From Candidatus Saccharimonadota bacterium (GTDB taxonomy: Bacteria; Patescibacteriota; Saccharimonadia; Saccharimonadales; Saccharimonadaceae), in NCBI GenBank assembly GCA_017514125.1, contig JAFWKW010000011.1, positions 1 to 47,963 on the forward strand: a stretch of 47,963 bases of DNA. Reading direction: 5' to 3'. Made by a program: the position numbers and the translations under genes. Position 1 is the stretch's first letter, and the number at the start of each line of letters is the position of its first letter. Positions 18,121 to 27,250 of this stretch are shown here, one piece after another. The notes beneath the pieces were generated by a model. The model was not told the DNA's origin, searched no databases, and saw only the letters and a program-made list of their open reading frames with translations.

Positions 18121-18821
18121 TTTTTTCTCCTTAATTTAATTACGAAAATTGAAAGTAGTACATTGATGACGTAGTAAGCGCTTTTCCAGGAATGAATACT
18201 AGATTTACCAGCGGTACGTTCATGCATTTTGACAGGGACTTCTGTGACTTTATAGCCAAACTTGATAAGCTCATAATTTGAAATTGGTTCGGGATATTCT
18301 TTGGGATAATTTTCGGTAAAATATTTAATGACTTTTTTGTTGGCAGCACGAAAACCTGAGGTAGTATCGTAAACGCGATTTTTGGAGAAAAGGAAAATAA
18401 CGTTAGAGATTAGATGGATGCCAATTCTGCGCAAAAAAGATGATTTAAAGTTAGAAGAATTTTTCTTGATGAACCTAGAGCCAATAGTAAAATCTGCTTG
18501 ATTGTCTAGGATTGGCTGGATTAAATCTTTGATGGATTCGATATCATGCTGTCCGTCGGCGTCAAATTGAATAGCGATGTCATAATTGTTTTCTAGGGCG
18601 TATCGATAACCGGTCTGAACGGCGCCACCGATGCCTAGATTGAAGCAAAGGCTTACAAAATTATAGTTATTTTCTGATAGGATTTGTTCGGTTTTATCGG
18701 TAGATCCGTCATCTATTACGATATAATCGTAACCAGTTTTGGTTACTAGTTCTATGGTGTCTTTGATTGATTTTTCTTCGTTGAAGGCTGGGATTATCAG
18801 AATAATTTTGTTTGGTGTCAT
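18117..18821 (-). CDS. Polyprenyl-phosphate-sugar synthase-like GT2
   Basis: The 234-aa protein is a DPM1/GtrB-like GT2: LIIPAFNEEKSI, VIDDGSTDKT, QFDADGQHD (the DXD site) and IGSRF in family order. There is no long C-terminal membrane anchor; the last 20 residues are one amphipathic or membrane-edge helix. It likely makes an undecaprenyl-phosphate-linked sugar for use outside the cell by the nearby DUF2142 and DUF6020 membrane proteins. The promoter appears to be leaderless. Confidence 0.82.
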   Translation of the reverse strand: MTPNKIILIIPAFNEEKSIKDTIELVTKTGYDYIVIDDGSTDKTEQILSENNYNFVSLCFNLGIGGAVQTGYRYALENNYDIAIQFDADGQHDIESIKDLIQPILDNQADFTIGSRFIKKNSSNFKSSFLRRIGIHLISNVIFLFSKNRVYDTTSGFRAANKKVIKYFTENYPKEYPEPISNYELIKFGYKVTEVPVKMHERTAGKSSIHSWKSAYYVINVLLSIFVIKLRRKK

Positions 18822-18828
18822 TAGAATA

Positions 18829-18834
18829 ATTATA
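18829..18834 (-). promoter_or_regulatory. -10 box of leaderless promoter for the 18821 GT2
   Basis: TATAAT on the minus strand, 7 bases before the ATG at 18821, with no room for a ribosome site. Confidence 0.6.
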
Positions 18835-18841
18835 ACATTTT

Positions 18842-20386
18842 TTAGAGGTGAGTGATAGCTATTGTGGAGACGACATAGATACTCTCAAAGATGAAGAATG
18901 CATAGAAATAGTAGTTATTAGTAATTTCTGCTATAGGTTTTTTGATGATACTTTTATTTTTCGTAGTAGTTTTTTGAGCTGGTAGAAACCAGATTGGGAC
19001 AAGAAGCATAATAGGCAAAAAGTATCTGCCTTGAACTCCGTCAATAATAGTTTCGCCAGATTTTGTCCAGGTTACAAACATAGCGGTAAATATAGCAAGG
19101 CTTATAATGGCGAATAGAGAAATAGATAAGACTTTGAGGCTTTTTGGAATAATATATTTAGGGCGAGTTTTAACGCAAAGAATAATAAAAATGATTAGTG
19201 ACAAAAAGATATAGAATTTTGATGGTGTGACATTAAACCATTCTAGATAACCACCAAAGGCGCCAGAAAGATACATCATGGCATTGGCAGAGATAGAGCG
19301 CATAATAATAGAGAAATATTCGATTGGGCTATGAATAATTAGAGAGATTTGCCCAGAGGCGTCTGATACAGTAATAGTAGGTGGGGAAATAAAATACCAT
19401 ATTAAGTATGTTGCGATAACGATGGCTCCAGTACCAAAAATCCAGAAAAGTTTTCTTTTAATACCTTTGCCACCAAAAAGCTCTTTAGGGATACAAAATA
19501 GAATAAAGCATAGTGGTGCATAGACAATTTTACTAATGCTAATAAATAAACAAAGAGCAAGTATAATGAAAAAATGTTTTTTGGTGAACGCATCTTTGCG
19601 GTTGTAGATGGAATAAAGAACGAATGAGATTAACGCAATGGCAGAGACAAAGATTGGGGCATCAGCGGAGAGAGAAGCCATGGACTGCATTGAAATAGGA
19701 AGAAAGGCGATAAGAAAAATAAATTTTTTGAGAAAAGGAGAATATTTTATAGAAAAATAAAGAATGGCGACGCAGAAAAAGAGATTAAAAAATTTGGCAA
19801 GATAAGCAGAAACTAGGAAAGGAAGATGAAGGATTTTCCCAACGAACATACCGGTAACTTGAGGAGTGTAAGCGAGAGGGCTATAGCCATATGCAGAAGT
19901 AGAAATATAAATTTGCTCTTCGCTGCTTTGTGTGCCGAGACGGTTTATGATTTCTGAATATTTGACATTTTGATGCGCGAATTCGTCAACTATGCCAATA
20001 TTCTTTGGTAATATACTGCCAGCAGATGTATGATCTTCGTTAACGCTTGATACGAAATGCCCTTCGGTAATTTCGTAAATTCTGAAGAAATGTGACGCTT
20101 CGTCTGGTGCTCGTCCAACTGGTAAGGCTAGTACATAAATGCTGCCGATTATGAGGCTTAAAACTAAGAAGATTTTTTCAATTTTCCATTGATGATTTTT
20201 GGCGAAATACAATATATAACATAGGGCTGCTTCTGCTAACGTCGTTCCAACTAGTATTAGAACAAAGGATACATCGAAATTTAGGGAGTTAGATTTGAAA
20301 TTCCAAATTAAGAAAAAAATATTAAGGATAGTAAAACAAGAAAATAAAGCTAATTTTTTGGTTTTATTAGCTCCAGAGTTTTTCAT
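18842..20386 (-). CDS. DUF2142 polytopic membrane protein (GT-C-like)
   Basis: The 514-aa protein has about a dozen hydrophobic segments. After the third comes LALPVGRAPDEASHFFRIYE, whose PDExxHFxR core is the hallmark of DUF2142, a family similar to GT-C mannosyltransferases. It may transfer a lipid-linked sugar on the outer face of the membrane. Its start lies inside the end of the ABC ATPase gene (20-base overlap), so it is part of the export operon. Confidence 0.75.
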   Translation of the reverse strand: MKNSGANKTKKLALFSCFTILNIFFLIWNFKSNSLNFDVSFVLILVGTTLAEAALCYILYFAKNHQWKIEKIFLVLSLIIGSIYVLALPVGRAPDEASHFFRIYEITEGHFVSSVNEDHTSAGSILPKNIGIVDEFAHQNVKYSEIINRLGTQSSEEQIYISTSAYGYSPLAYTPQVTGMFVGKILHLPFLVSAYLAKFFNLFFCVAILYFSIKYSPFLKKFIFLIAFLPISMQSMASLSADAPIFVSAIALISFVLYSIYNRKDAFTKKHFFIILALCLFISISKIVYAPLCFILFCIPKELFGGKGIKRKLFWIFGTGAIVIATYLIWYFISPPTITVSDASGQISLIIHSPIEYFSIIMRSISANAMMYLSGAFGGYLEWFNVTPSKFYIFLSLIIFIILCVKTRPKYIIPKSLKVLSISLFAIISLAIFTAMFVTWTKSGETIIDGVQGRYFLPIMLLVPIWFLPAQKTTTKNKSIIKKPIAEITNNYYFYAFFIFESIYVVSTIAITHL

Positions 20387-21113
20387 AGGCCTCCGCGACT
20401 TTCTGGGGTTCGTCGTCTAATGCGATTTTGCCGTTTTCGATCAGGATAGCGCGAGAGCAGTATTTTTTGACGTTACCCATATCATGAGTAACCAAAATGA
20501 CTGTTTGGTGACCTTTAATAGTAGCAAAATAGTCGTTACACTTTTTCTGGAATTCGGCATCACCAACAGCTAGGACTTCATCAAGTAGTAGGATATCACC
20601 TTTGGCGCGGATGGCAATAGAAAATGCCAGACGAACTTGCATACCGGAGGAAAAGTTTTTGAGTTTTTGATCCATGAATGGGCGAAGTTCGGCAAAGTCT
20701 ACAATTTCGTCATACATGGCGTCCATTTCTTTGTTGGAAAAACCAAGAAGAGCTCCGTTTAAGTAGACATTTTCACGACCAGTAAGATCCATGTTAAAAC
20801 CAACACCAAGCTCAATAAACGGGATAAGAGTACCGTTTATTTCTAATTTGCCTTTTTCTGGGAAATAAATTTTGGCGAGGGTCTTAAGTAAGGTGGATTT
20901 GCCAGAGCCGTTGCGTCCAACAATACCGACGAATTCGTTTTTATAGATGTCAAAACTAATGCCATTTAGAACTTTTTGTTCTTTGTAGCCTTTAATACCT
21001 TTGAGGCGGTTGAAAATAGCTTGTTTTAGCCCCCAAGCACGTTCAGTAGGGAGTTTAAAGCTTTTATGAAGGTGTTTAACTGAAATGACAACGGGTTCAT
21101 TTTTTGTTTCCAT
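20367..21113 (-). CDS. Polysaccharide ABC exporter, ATP-binding subunit (Wzt/TagH-like)
   Basis: The 248-aa ATPase powers export of the glycan with the permease encoded just upstream. Walker A is GRNGSGKST (66-74), the signature is NFSSGMQV (153-160) and Walker B is DILLLDEVLAVGD (173-185). The N-terminal SFKLPTERAWGLKQAIFNRL layout is typical of the Wzt/TagH/RfbE branch. There is no C-terminal glycan-recognition domain, so it is the short form. Its ATG overlaps the permease stop (TGATG). Confidence 0.92.
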   Translation of the reverse strand: METKNEPVVISVKHLHKSFKLPTERAWGLKQAIFNRLKGIKGYKEQKVLNGISFDIYKNEFVGIVGRNGSGKSTLLKTLAKIYFPEKGKLEINGTLIPFIELGVGFNMDLTGRENVYLNGALLGFSNKEMDAMYDEIVDFAELRPFMDQKLKNFSSGMQVRLAFSIAIRAKGDILLLDEVLAVGDAEFQKKCNDYFATIKGHQTVILVTHDMGNVKKYCSRAILIENGKIALDDEPQKVAEAYEKLWS

Positions 21114-21931
21114 CAGATTTCCTCCGCGAATTTTTTAGATTTTTTACGGAAATACCAAGAGCCCCAAATTAACATAATGATAACTATGATGATAGGAATA
21201 AACTTCCAGAAAAAATTTTCTTCGCCGACATAGCTCCAAGTTGTAATAGTTTCTTTAGTAACGATGGTATAGCGAAGATCTTGAATAACTTGGGAGATAG
21301 GGTTGATTAAAATAATTTTGGCAGCGGTGGCGCTAGTTTGAGCAACCATAGCGATGGGATAGATAATGGGTATAGCATAGAAAAGTGCTTGGACTAATAC
21401 ATCCCAAATAGAAGTAATATCGCGATATTTGACGTTGATAGCGCCGAGTAAAAATGATATACCAAGAGAGAAAATATATAATTCGAATAAAAGTATTGGA
21501 ACGAGCAACCAAGTCCAAGAGGGGGTAACGCCGTCAATTAGAGCAAAGACAAAAACTACTACAAGGTTAATTAGGACATTGATAACAGCTGTGAGAGTAG
21601 CTGAAACTACTACAATGTATTTTGGAAAACAGATTTTGCGGATGAGATCACCGCGAGTAACGACCGCTTGAATGCCTTGGTTGGTACATTCAGTAAAGAA
21701 ACTCCAAAAGGTGGTGCCGACTAATAAATATACAGGATAGTGAGGGATATCGCCGCCAATTTTGAGAAGTTTAGCAAATACTACGTATAATATAGCAAAC
21801 ATCATAAGAGGACGGAGCAGTGCCCAAAGATAGCCTAAGACTGAACCTTGATAACGGAGCTTAAAATCTGTTTTGGTTAGCTCCTTTAAGAGAACGCGGT
21901 TGTTCTTGTACAGAAAATTAGGTATAGCCAT
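21113..21931 (-). CDS. Polysaccharide ABC exporter, permease subunit (Wzm/TagG-like, ABC-2 family)
   Basis: The 272-aa protein has six hydrophobic helices. The landmark LRYQGSVLGYLWALLRPL near residues 25-42 matches the amphipathic entry of ABC-2 exporters. It forms the membrane channel of the glycan exporter together with the next gene. The first gene of this operon appears to be expressed from a leaderless promoter at 21939-21944. Confidence 0.9.
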   Translation of the reverse strand: MAIPNFLYKNNRVLLKELTKTDFKLRYQGSVLGYLWALLRPLMMFAILYVVFAKLLKIGGDIPHYPVYLLVGTTFWSFFTECTNQGIQAVVTRGDLIRKICFPKYIVVVSATLTAVINVLINLVVVFVFALIDGVTPSWTWLLVPILLFELYIFSLGISFLLGAINVKYRDITSIWDVLVQALFYAIPIIYPIAMVAQTSATAAKIILINPISQVIQDLRYTIVTKETITTWSYVGEENFFWKFIPIIIVIIMLIWGSWYFRKKSKKFAEEI

Positions 21932-21938
21932 ATAGTAT

Positions 21939-21944
21939 ATTTTA
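21939..21944 (-). promoter_or_regulatory. -10 box of leaderless promoter for the ABC exporter operon
   Basis: TAAAAT on the minus strand, with TG three bases upstream, 7 bases before the ATG at 21931. Confidence 0.45.
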
Positions 21945-21949
21945 TCACA

Positions 21950-22951
21950 TTATTGATGGTTTCTTAAGAACGTGAGAGTGTCTTTCATGGCATCTTCGAC
22001 GGTGAGGTGGGTTTGCCAACCTAGTTCTTGCTTAACTTTTGATGGGTCGGCCCAGATTTCGGCGAGGTCGCCAGGGCGGCGAGGAGCGAACTTATGAGGT
22101 AAAGGACGGCCACTGATTTTTTCAAAAGTTTCGACCATTTCTAAGACAGAAGTAGGGGTGCCGGTGCCAAGGTTGTAGGCTTTGAAACCAGGAGTTTCTA
22201 GAGCTTTGAAAGCAGCGAGATGACCATTGGCTAAATCTACGACGTGAATGAAGTCGCGACGACAAGTACCGTCTGAAGTATCATAATCACTACCATAAAT
22301 GGATAGCTCTTCAAGCTCACCAGATGCGACTTTCATAATGTAAGGCATGAGGTTGTTGGGGATACCATTGGGATCTTCACCGAGGAGTCCAGAAGAGTGA
22401 TTACCAATAGGATTGAAATAGCGGAGCGCAATGGCGGAGAACTTCGGGTCGGAAGTGCAGATATCTTTTAAAATTTCTTCAATCATGTATTTGGTTTTAC
22501 CATAAGGGTTAGCGATGTTTTGGCCGGTAGGCATGGTTTCTGTGCGTTTAGCAACTTCGGAATCACCGTAAACAGTGGCAGAGGATGAAAAGATGATTTT
22601 TTTGACGTTGAATTCTTCCATGCATCGTAAAAGATTAATAGTGCCGGAGAGATTTTGCTGGTAGTACATAAGAGGTTTTTCGACAGATTCGGAAACGGAC
22701 TTGAGGCCAGCAAAATGAATCACTAAATCAAATTGGTGATCTTTGAAAATTTTTTCAATAGTGCCGAAATTAGTGAGATTTTCTTGATAAAAAATAGGGG
22801 ATTTTCCAGTGATTTTTTTGATACTATCTAAGACGGTGATTTTGCTATTAGCTAGATTGTCAACGATTATGACTTCGTGGCCTTCTTCAATTAATTTTAC
22901 TGCTACGTGAGAACCAATATAACCTGTACCGCCGGTGACTAGAATTTTCAT
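21950..22951 (-). CDS. galE: UDP-glucose 4-epimerase
   Basis: The 333-aa enzyme interconverts UDP-glucose and UDP-galactose. Landmarks: VTGGTGYIGSHVAV (4-17), VIHFAGLKSVSESV, SSSATVYG and YGKTK (Y-x3-K), followed by LRYFNPIG and RRDFIHVVDLA, all typical of GalE. It overlaps the upstream GtrA gene by four bases (ATGA). Its ribosome site AAAGGAGG is made of the last GtrA lysine/glutamate codons, so the two are coupled. Confidence 0.94.
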   Translation of the reverse strand: MKILVTGGTGYIGSHVAVKLIEEGHEVIIVDNLANSKITVLDSIKKITGKSPIFYQENLTNFGTIEKIFKDHQFDLVIHFAGLKSVSESVEKPLMYYQQNLSGTINLLRCMEEFNVKKIIFSSSATVYGDSEVAKRTETMPTGQNIANPYGKTKYMIEEILKDICTSDPKFSAIALRYFNPIGNHSSGLLGEDPNGIPNNLMPYIMKVASGELEELSIYGSDYDTSDGTCRRDFIHVVDLANGHLAAFKALETPGFKAYNLGTGTPTSVLEMVETFEKISGRPLPHKFAPRRPGDLAEIWADPSKVKQELGWQTHLTVEDAMKDTLTFLRNHQ

Positions 22952-23439
22952 TTTTCTTCCTCCTTTTTAGTTTTACCAAAGACAAAGCGATCGTAGAGCG
23001 TGAAATTTACAACCATTATAACGAAGCTGGTAAAAACGAAAGTGCCAGTAGATTGGACGAATTCGTAGGAAAAATCGATATGAATATTTTGAAAAATATT
23101 ATAAGCGAGCTCGTAGGCAGGAGTGAAGAGACTGAAAAGTTGGGTGAGCCCAGGGCCAATAGGGAAAGTTAGTAGCGCATTCCAAATAAAAAATTTATAT
23201 ACAGAACTTTTAGTGACGTTACGTTCTTTCCAGGTAATTTTGGAGTGAAGAATATAGGCCAAAATAGTAGTGACAAGGGTGGAAATAAGAGTAGAAACCC
23301 AGAGGAAGTCATTATTGTTGATAATTAAGTTGGCAAGGATAGTATAGAAAACGAAGTTAAATATGGCTAGGCTGATACCAACAATAAAATACCGAGTGGC
23401 ATGCCGAGGCTTTTTCTCTGGTTCCTCTGGTTTTTCCAT
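22948..23439 (-). CDS. GtrA family membrane protein
   Basis: The 163-aa protein has four hydrophobic helices: about 18-39, 44-62, 80-98 and 128-150. The start RHATRYFIVGISLAIFNFVF matches the GtrA family, whose members are thought to help flip undecaprenyl-phosphate-linked sugars. The tail is charged (KTKKEEEK). It begins a two-gene unit with galE from a leaderless promoter at 23446-23451. Confidence 0.85.
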   Translation of the reverse strand: MEKPEEPEKKPRHATRYFIVGISLAIFNFVFYTILANLIINNNDFLWVSTLISTLVTTILAYILHSKITWKERNVTKSSVYKFFIWNALLTFPIGPGLTQLFSLFTPAYELAYNIFQNIHIDFSYEFVQSTGTFVFTSFVIMVVNFTLYDRFVFGKTKKEEEK

Positions 23440-23445
23440 ATAGTC

Positions 23446-23451
23446 ATTATA
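23446..23451 (-). promoter_or_regulatory. -10 box of leaderless promoter for gtrA-galE
   Basis: TATAAT on the minus strand, 6 bases before the ATG at 23439. It lies back to back with the uvrA promoter, whose -35 starts 8 bases away. Confidence 0.6.
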
Positions 23452-23458
23452 CTACATC

Positions 23459-23487
23459 TGGACAAAAGCGCAAAAAGGGTGTATAAT
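23459..23487 (+). promoter_or_regulatory. Promoter of uvrA
   Basis: TGGACA (23459-23464), 17-base spacer, TATAAT (23482-23487). ATG 23498 follows after 10 bases, so the leader is very short and the AGGAAAG before the start may be only partly transcribed. Confidence 0.65.
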
Positions 23488-23497
23488 AGGAAAGTTT

Positions 23498-26404
23498 ATG
23501 GAAGATAATTTTATTAAAGTGCGGGGGGCGAGACAGAATAATTTACACGATCTCGATGTGGATATACCCAGGGATAAATTAGTGATTATGACGGGGTTAT
23601 CTGGGTCGGGGAAATCTTCGCTGGCTTTTGATACGATTTATGCGGAAGGGCAGAGACGATATGTGGAGTCTTTGTCATCTTACGCGAGAATGTTTCTGGG
23701 GGTAATGGACAAGCCGGAGGTGGATTCGATTACGGGGCTTAGCCCTGCGATTTCGATTGACCAAAAATCGACTTCGAGGAATCCGCGTTCGACGGTGGCG
23801 ACGGTGACGGAAGTATATGATTATCTGCGTCTTTTATTTGCGAGGGTAGGGGTGCCGCATTGTCCGATTTGTCATAAGCCGGTTTCTAGACGGACAAATG
23901 AGGATATTATTAACGAGGTAATGAAACTTCCACTGGGGGCTAAGCTGATGGTGCTTGCTCCGATTGTTTCGGCAAAGAAGGGTGAGTTTCTTCATATTCC
24001 AGAGCAATATACGGCTAAAGGATTTTCTAGGGTGCGAGTGGACGGGATTATTTATGCGCTAGACGAATTTCCGGAACTTAATAAAAATGAGCGACACGAT
24101 ATTGAAATTGTGGTGGATAGATTTGTGCTGTCGCCAGAGCTTCACTCTAGGATTAGTGGGTCGGTAGAGCAGGCGTTGGAGTTGGGGCAAGGGATTATAA
24201 AAGTGCTTAAAATTAACGACCGGACGACGGCAGTAGACGAAAAACGAGTGAATTTGGAGAACACGGAAGTGATTACTTATTCACAGAGATATGCGTGCCC
24301 GGACCATCCAGATGAGTTGATTCCAGAACTGACGCCGAGACTATTTTCTTTTAATGCGCCAGAAGGAGCTTGTCCGGATTGTACGGGGTTGGGATCTAAA
24401 ATGGAAGTGGATCCGGCGTTAGTTTTTAATAAGAATCTAACAATAGCGGAGGGGGGGATTAGGCCGTTTAACAGGGTACAACAAGAGTCTTGGTGGTTGA
24501 AAAGATTGATGGCAGTGGGGAAGAAGCATAATTTTGATGTACAGACGCCGATTGGAAATTTGTCGGAAGAGATACAGCATTTGATTCTCTATGGTACAGG
24601 GGAAGAAAAATATGAGATGAGGATTTCTGGTTCGGGTCGGTTTGCGGAGGGGACGATTTATGAGACGACTTATGAAGGGGTAATTCCGATGCTGGAGAGA
24701 CGGTATAATGATCCAAAAACTTCGGAGTTTACTAAGCATGATATTGAGAGATTTATGAGAGTGAGAGAGTGCCAGACTTGTCACGGGGCAAGATTGAAAC
24801 CGGCGGTCCTCGCGGTGACGGTACATGATCTAAATATTGTGGATATGTGCAATCTAGATGTAGATGCAACACTCGAAGTTCTTAACCAAGATCTGGAGTT
24901 TAGCCCAGAGGAAGAGATGATTGCGGCGCCGATTCTCAAAGAAATTCGTGAGAGAGTGAAATTTATGAAGGATGTGGGGCTAGGGTATTTGGAGTTAGGT
25001 CGCGCGGCAAATACTTTGTCTGGTGGGGAGGCGCAGAGGATTAGACTAGCCACGCAGATTGGTTCGGGGCTTCAGGGAGTGTTGTATGTGCTTGATGAGC
25101 CGTCGATTGGGCTACATCAGAGGGACAATGATAAATTGATAAACACTTTGAAGCATTTAAGGGATCTTAAAAATACGGTGCTAGTGGTAGAGCACGATGA
25201 AGATACAATGTGGGCTTCGGACTACATTATTGATATTGGACCGGGAGCCGGAGTGAATGGGGGACGGTTGGTGGCGTGTGGGACGCCAGAGGAAGTGGCA
25301 GAGAATCCGAATTCTATTACTGGACAATATTTGTCTGGTAAAAAGTCGATTCCAGTACCAAAGAAGCGCCGGAAGATTCGCTCAGGCTATGAATTAGTTG
25401 TAAAAGGGGCTCGTGAAAATAATCTCAAAAATATCGATGTGGCTTTTCCCCTTGGAGTGATGACGGTGGTGTCGGGTGTGTCTGGGTCGGGGAAATCTAC
25501 GCTAGTTAATAATATTCTTTCTAATGAACTGTTGGCGCGGCTTCATCGGGCGCAGACGGTGCCAGGATTACACGATAAGATTGAGGGAATTGAGAATATT
25601 AATAAAATTATTGTAATTGACCAGAGTCCGATTGGGCGGACACCTCGTTCTAATCCGGCTACTTACACAGGTGTGTTTAATGCGATTCGAGAACTCTTTG
25701 CACAGCAACCGGAGGCGGAAGTGCGGGGATATAAGGCTGGTAGATTTTCGTTTAATGTGAAGGGGGGTAGATGTGAGCATTGTCAGGGTGACGGGGTGAA
25801 TAAAATTGAGATGCATTTCTTGCCGGATGTGTATGTAACTTGTCCGGCGTGTCATGGGCGGCGGTATAATGCGGAAGCGCTTGAGGTAAAATACAAGGGT
25901 AAAGATATTTCGCAAGTTTTAGATATGACGATTGATGAGGCGGTGGAGTTCTTTGGCTCGATTCCGTCAATTGCTGCTAAGCTTCGCACGATTCAAGAAG
26001 TGGGGCTTGGATATATTAAACTTGGTCAGCCGGCGACGACTTTTTCTGGTGGGGAAGCGCAGAGGATTAAATTGGCGACGGAGCTCGCACGGCGCTCTAC
26101 TGGTAAAACTCTTTATATTTTAGATGAGCCGACAACGGGGCTTCATACGGATGACGTAAAGAGGCTACTTGAGATTTTGAATAAATTGGTAGATGGGGGA
26201 AATTCAATGATTATTATTGAACATAACTTACACGTGATTAAGTGTGCGGACTGGGTGATTGAGATGGGTCCAGAAGGAGGAATTAAGGGTGGAACTGTGT
26301 GTGATGAAGGTACGCCAGAAGAATTAGCTAAACGGGCTAAGACTCCAACTGGAGAGTACTTGGCTCAAACTCTTTTTGGAAAAAAGAGTTTGGTAGAAAA
26401 ATAA
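23498..26404 (+). CDS. uvrA: UvrABC excinuclease subunit A
   Basis: The damage-sensing ATPase of nucleotide excision repair. The 968-aa protein has the usual two ABC modules: Walker A GLSGSGKSS (33-41) and GVSGSGKST near 660, signatures LSGGEAQRI and FSGGEAQRI, and Walker B LYVLDEPSIGLH and LYILDEPTTGLH. Zinc ligands are visible as CPICHKP in the first insertion, CPDCTG before the mid region and CEHCQGDG/CPACHGRRYN in the C-terminal half. It appears intact. The next gene starts one base after its stop. Confidence 0.97.
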   Translation: MEDNFIKVRGARQNNLHDLDVDIPRDKLVIMTGLSGSGKSSLAFDTIYAEGQRRYVESLSSYARMFLGVMDKPEVDSITGLSPAISIDQKSTSRNPRSTVATVTEVYDYLRLLFARVGVPHCPICHKPVSRRTNEDIINEVMKLPLGAKLMVLAPIVSAKKGEFLHIPEQYTAKGFSRVRVDGIIYALDEFPELNKNERHDIEIVVDRFVLSPELHSRISGSVEQALELGQGIIKVLKINDRTTAVDEKRVNLENTEVITYSQRYACPDHPDELIPELTPRLFSFNAPEGACPDCTGLGSKMEVDPALVFNKNLTIAEGGIRPFNRVQQESWWLKRLMAVGKKHNFDVQTPIGNLSEEIQHLILYGTGEEKYEMRISGSGRFAEGTIYETTYEGVIPMLERRYNDPKTSEFTKHDIERFMRVRECQTCHGARLKPAVLAVTVHDLNIVDMCNLDVDATLEVLNQDLEFSPEEEMIAAPILKEIRERVKFMKDVGLGYLELGRAANTLSGGEAQRIRLATQIGSGLQGVLYVLDEPSIGLHQRDNDKLINTLKHLRDLKNTVLVVEHDEDTMWASDYIIDIGPGAGVNGGRLVACGTPEEVAENPNSITGQYLSGKKSIPVPKKRRKIRSGYELVVKGARENNLKNIDVAFPLGVMTVVSGVSGSGKSTLVNNILSNELLARLHRAQTVPGLHDKIEGIENINKIIVIDQSPIGRTPRSNPATYTGVFNAIRELFAQQPEAEVRGYKAGRFSFNVKGGRCEHCQGDGVNKIEMHFLPDVYVTCPACHGRRYNAEALEVKYKGKDISQVLDMTIDEAVEFFGSIPSIAAKLRTIQEVGLGYIKLGQPATTFSGGEAQRIKLATELARRSTGKTLYILDEPTTGLHTDDVKRLLEILNKLVDGGNSMIIIEHNLHVIKCADWVIEMGPEGGIKGGTVCDEGTPEELAKRAKTPTGEYLAQTLFGKKSLVEK

Positions 26405-26405
26405 T

Positions 26406-26972
26406 ATGGTATGGAGAAATGATCAGGTTTCGGAGGGGGAGACGAAATATATTTTAAATACTGCTAGGGATTGCCTAGGCGTTGTTGGGGATTTTGTGGA
26501 ATTGGGGTGTTATAAAGGTGATACCTCTATATTTTTGGCGGAGATTTTGAAAGGTTCAGATAAGAGGTTTTGGATTTATGATTCGTTTGAGGGGTTGCCG
26601 GAGAAATCTGAGAAGGACCTTTCGCCATTAGGTGAAAATTTTAAGAAGGGGGAGCTTCTGGTGTCCAAGAGAGAAGTAAAAGAGAGATTCTTAAGAGCGG
26701 GACTAAAGGTGCCGGTGATTAAGAAAGGGTGGTTTGCTGATTTTTCTGCTTCTGATTTGCCGGAGAAAATTGCTTTTTGCTTTTTAGACGGAGATTTTTA
26801 CGAATCGATTCGGGATGGGCTAAAATTAGTTGAAAATAAGATGAGTAAGGGCGGGGTTTTGATTGTTCACGACTATAATAATCCGGAGCTTCCGGGGGTA
26901 AAAAAGGCGGTGGATGAGTGGGTTGGCACTCGGGGGTTGAAAGTGCTAGAAACCTGTGCTATAATCTCCTAA
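26406..26972 (+). CDS. TylF/macrocin O-methyltransferase-like SAM-dependent methyltransferase
   Basis: The 188-aa protein has VVGDFVELGCYKGDTSIFLA (SAM site motif I), IYDSFEGLPEKSEKD, and FCFLDGDFYESIRDGLK plus IVHDYNNPELPGV. These match the TylF family, which methylates sugar hydroxyls. It may modify the surface glycan made by the genes upstream, although here it follows uvrA directly. The 3' end of its coding sequence contains the whole CIRCE operator and promoter of groESL. Confidence 0.78.
   Translation: MVWRNDQVSEGETKYILNTARDCLGVVGDFVELGCYKGDTSIFLAEILKGSDKRFWIYDSFEGLPEKSEKDLSPLGENFKKGELLVSKREVKERFLRAGLKVPVIKKGWFADFSASDLPEKIAFCFLDGDFYESIRDGLKLVENKMSKGGVLIVHDYNNPELPGVKKAVDEWVGTRGLKVLETCAIIS
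26923..26949 (+). promoter_or_regulatory. CIRCE operator (HrcA site) of groESL
   Basis: The palindrome is TTGGCACTC, nine bases, AAGTGCTAG. The CIRCE consensus is TTAGCACTC-N9-GAGTGCTAA, so 8 of 9 and 7 of 9 arm positions match. It overlaps the -35 box of the groES promoter, as expected for repression by HrcA. It lies entirely within the last codons of the methyltransferase gene. Confidence 0.9.
26937..26965 (+). promoter_or_regulatory. Promoter of groESL
   Basis: TTGAAA (26937-26942), 17-base spacer, TATAAT (26960-26965). The -35 lies in the spacer and right arm of CIRCE. Transcription should begin near 26972, just ahead of the AAGGAG site and ATG 26987. Confidence 0.88.
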
Positions 26973-26986
26973 AAGGAGTTAAAATT

Positions 26987-27241
26987 ATGGCACTAAAACC
27001 GTTAAAAGACAGAGTTGTGGCAATTGTAGAGAAGCCACTAGAAAAGACTAAGTCGGGGATTCTTCTAGGTGAAGCCAAAGAAAAACCAGCTTATGCCGTG
27101 GTAGAATCGGTAGGTTCGGAAGTGAAGGATGTGAAAAAAGGTGACAAGATTATTTACAAGGAATATTCTACGACTGAGCTAAAAATTGACGATAAAAATT
27201 ATATTATTTTGAAAGAGGAGGATGTCCTCGCGACATTATAA
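26987..27241 (+). CDS. groES: Co-chaperonin GroES
   Basis: GroES caps the GroEL ring. The start is ATG 26987 (MALKPLKDRV) after an AAGGAG site, giving 84 aa, about ten fewer than most GroES. The mobile loop region EKTKSGILLGEAKEKP and the C-terminal YIILKEEDVLA are present; upstream in-frame codons overlap the promoter and are not coding. groEL follows after nine bases with a GGAG site. Confidence 0.96.
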   Translation: MALKPLKDRVVAIVEKPLEKTKSGILLGEAKEKPAYAVVESVGSEVKDVKKGDKIIYKEYSTTELKIDDKNYIILKEEDVLATL

Positions 27242-27250
27242 GGAGTAAAT

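Noticed and set aside
26367-26391. Near-perfect palindrome (AAACTCTTTTT, then AAAAAGAGTTT) at the end of uvrA.
   Set aside because: It lies in coding sequence, is almost all A/T, has no T tail after the second arm, and the next gene follows closely. I do not call it a terminator.
26966-26978. CTCCTAAAAGGAG could fold and hide the groES ribosome site, like an RNA thermometer.
   Set aside because: Given the -10 at 26960-26965, transcription starts around 26972, so the CTCCT arm would not be in the mRNA.
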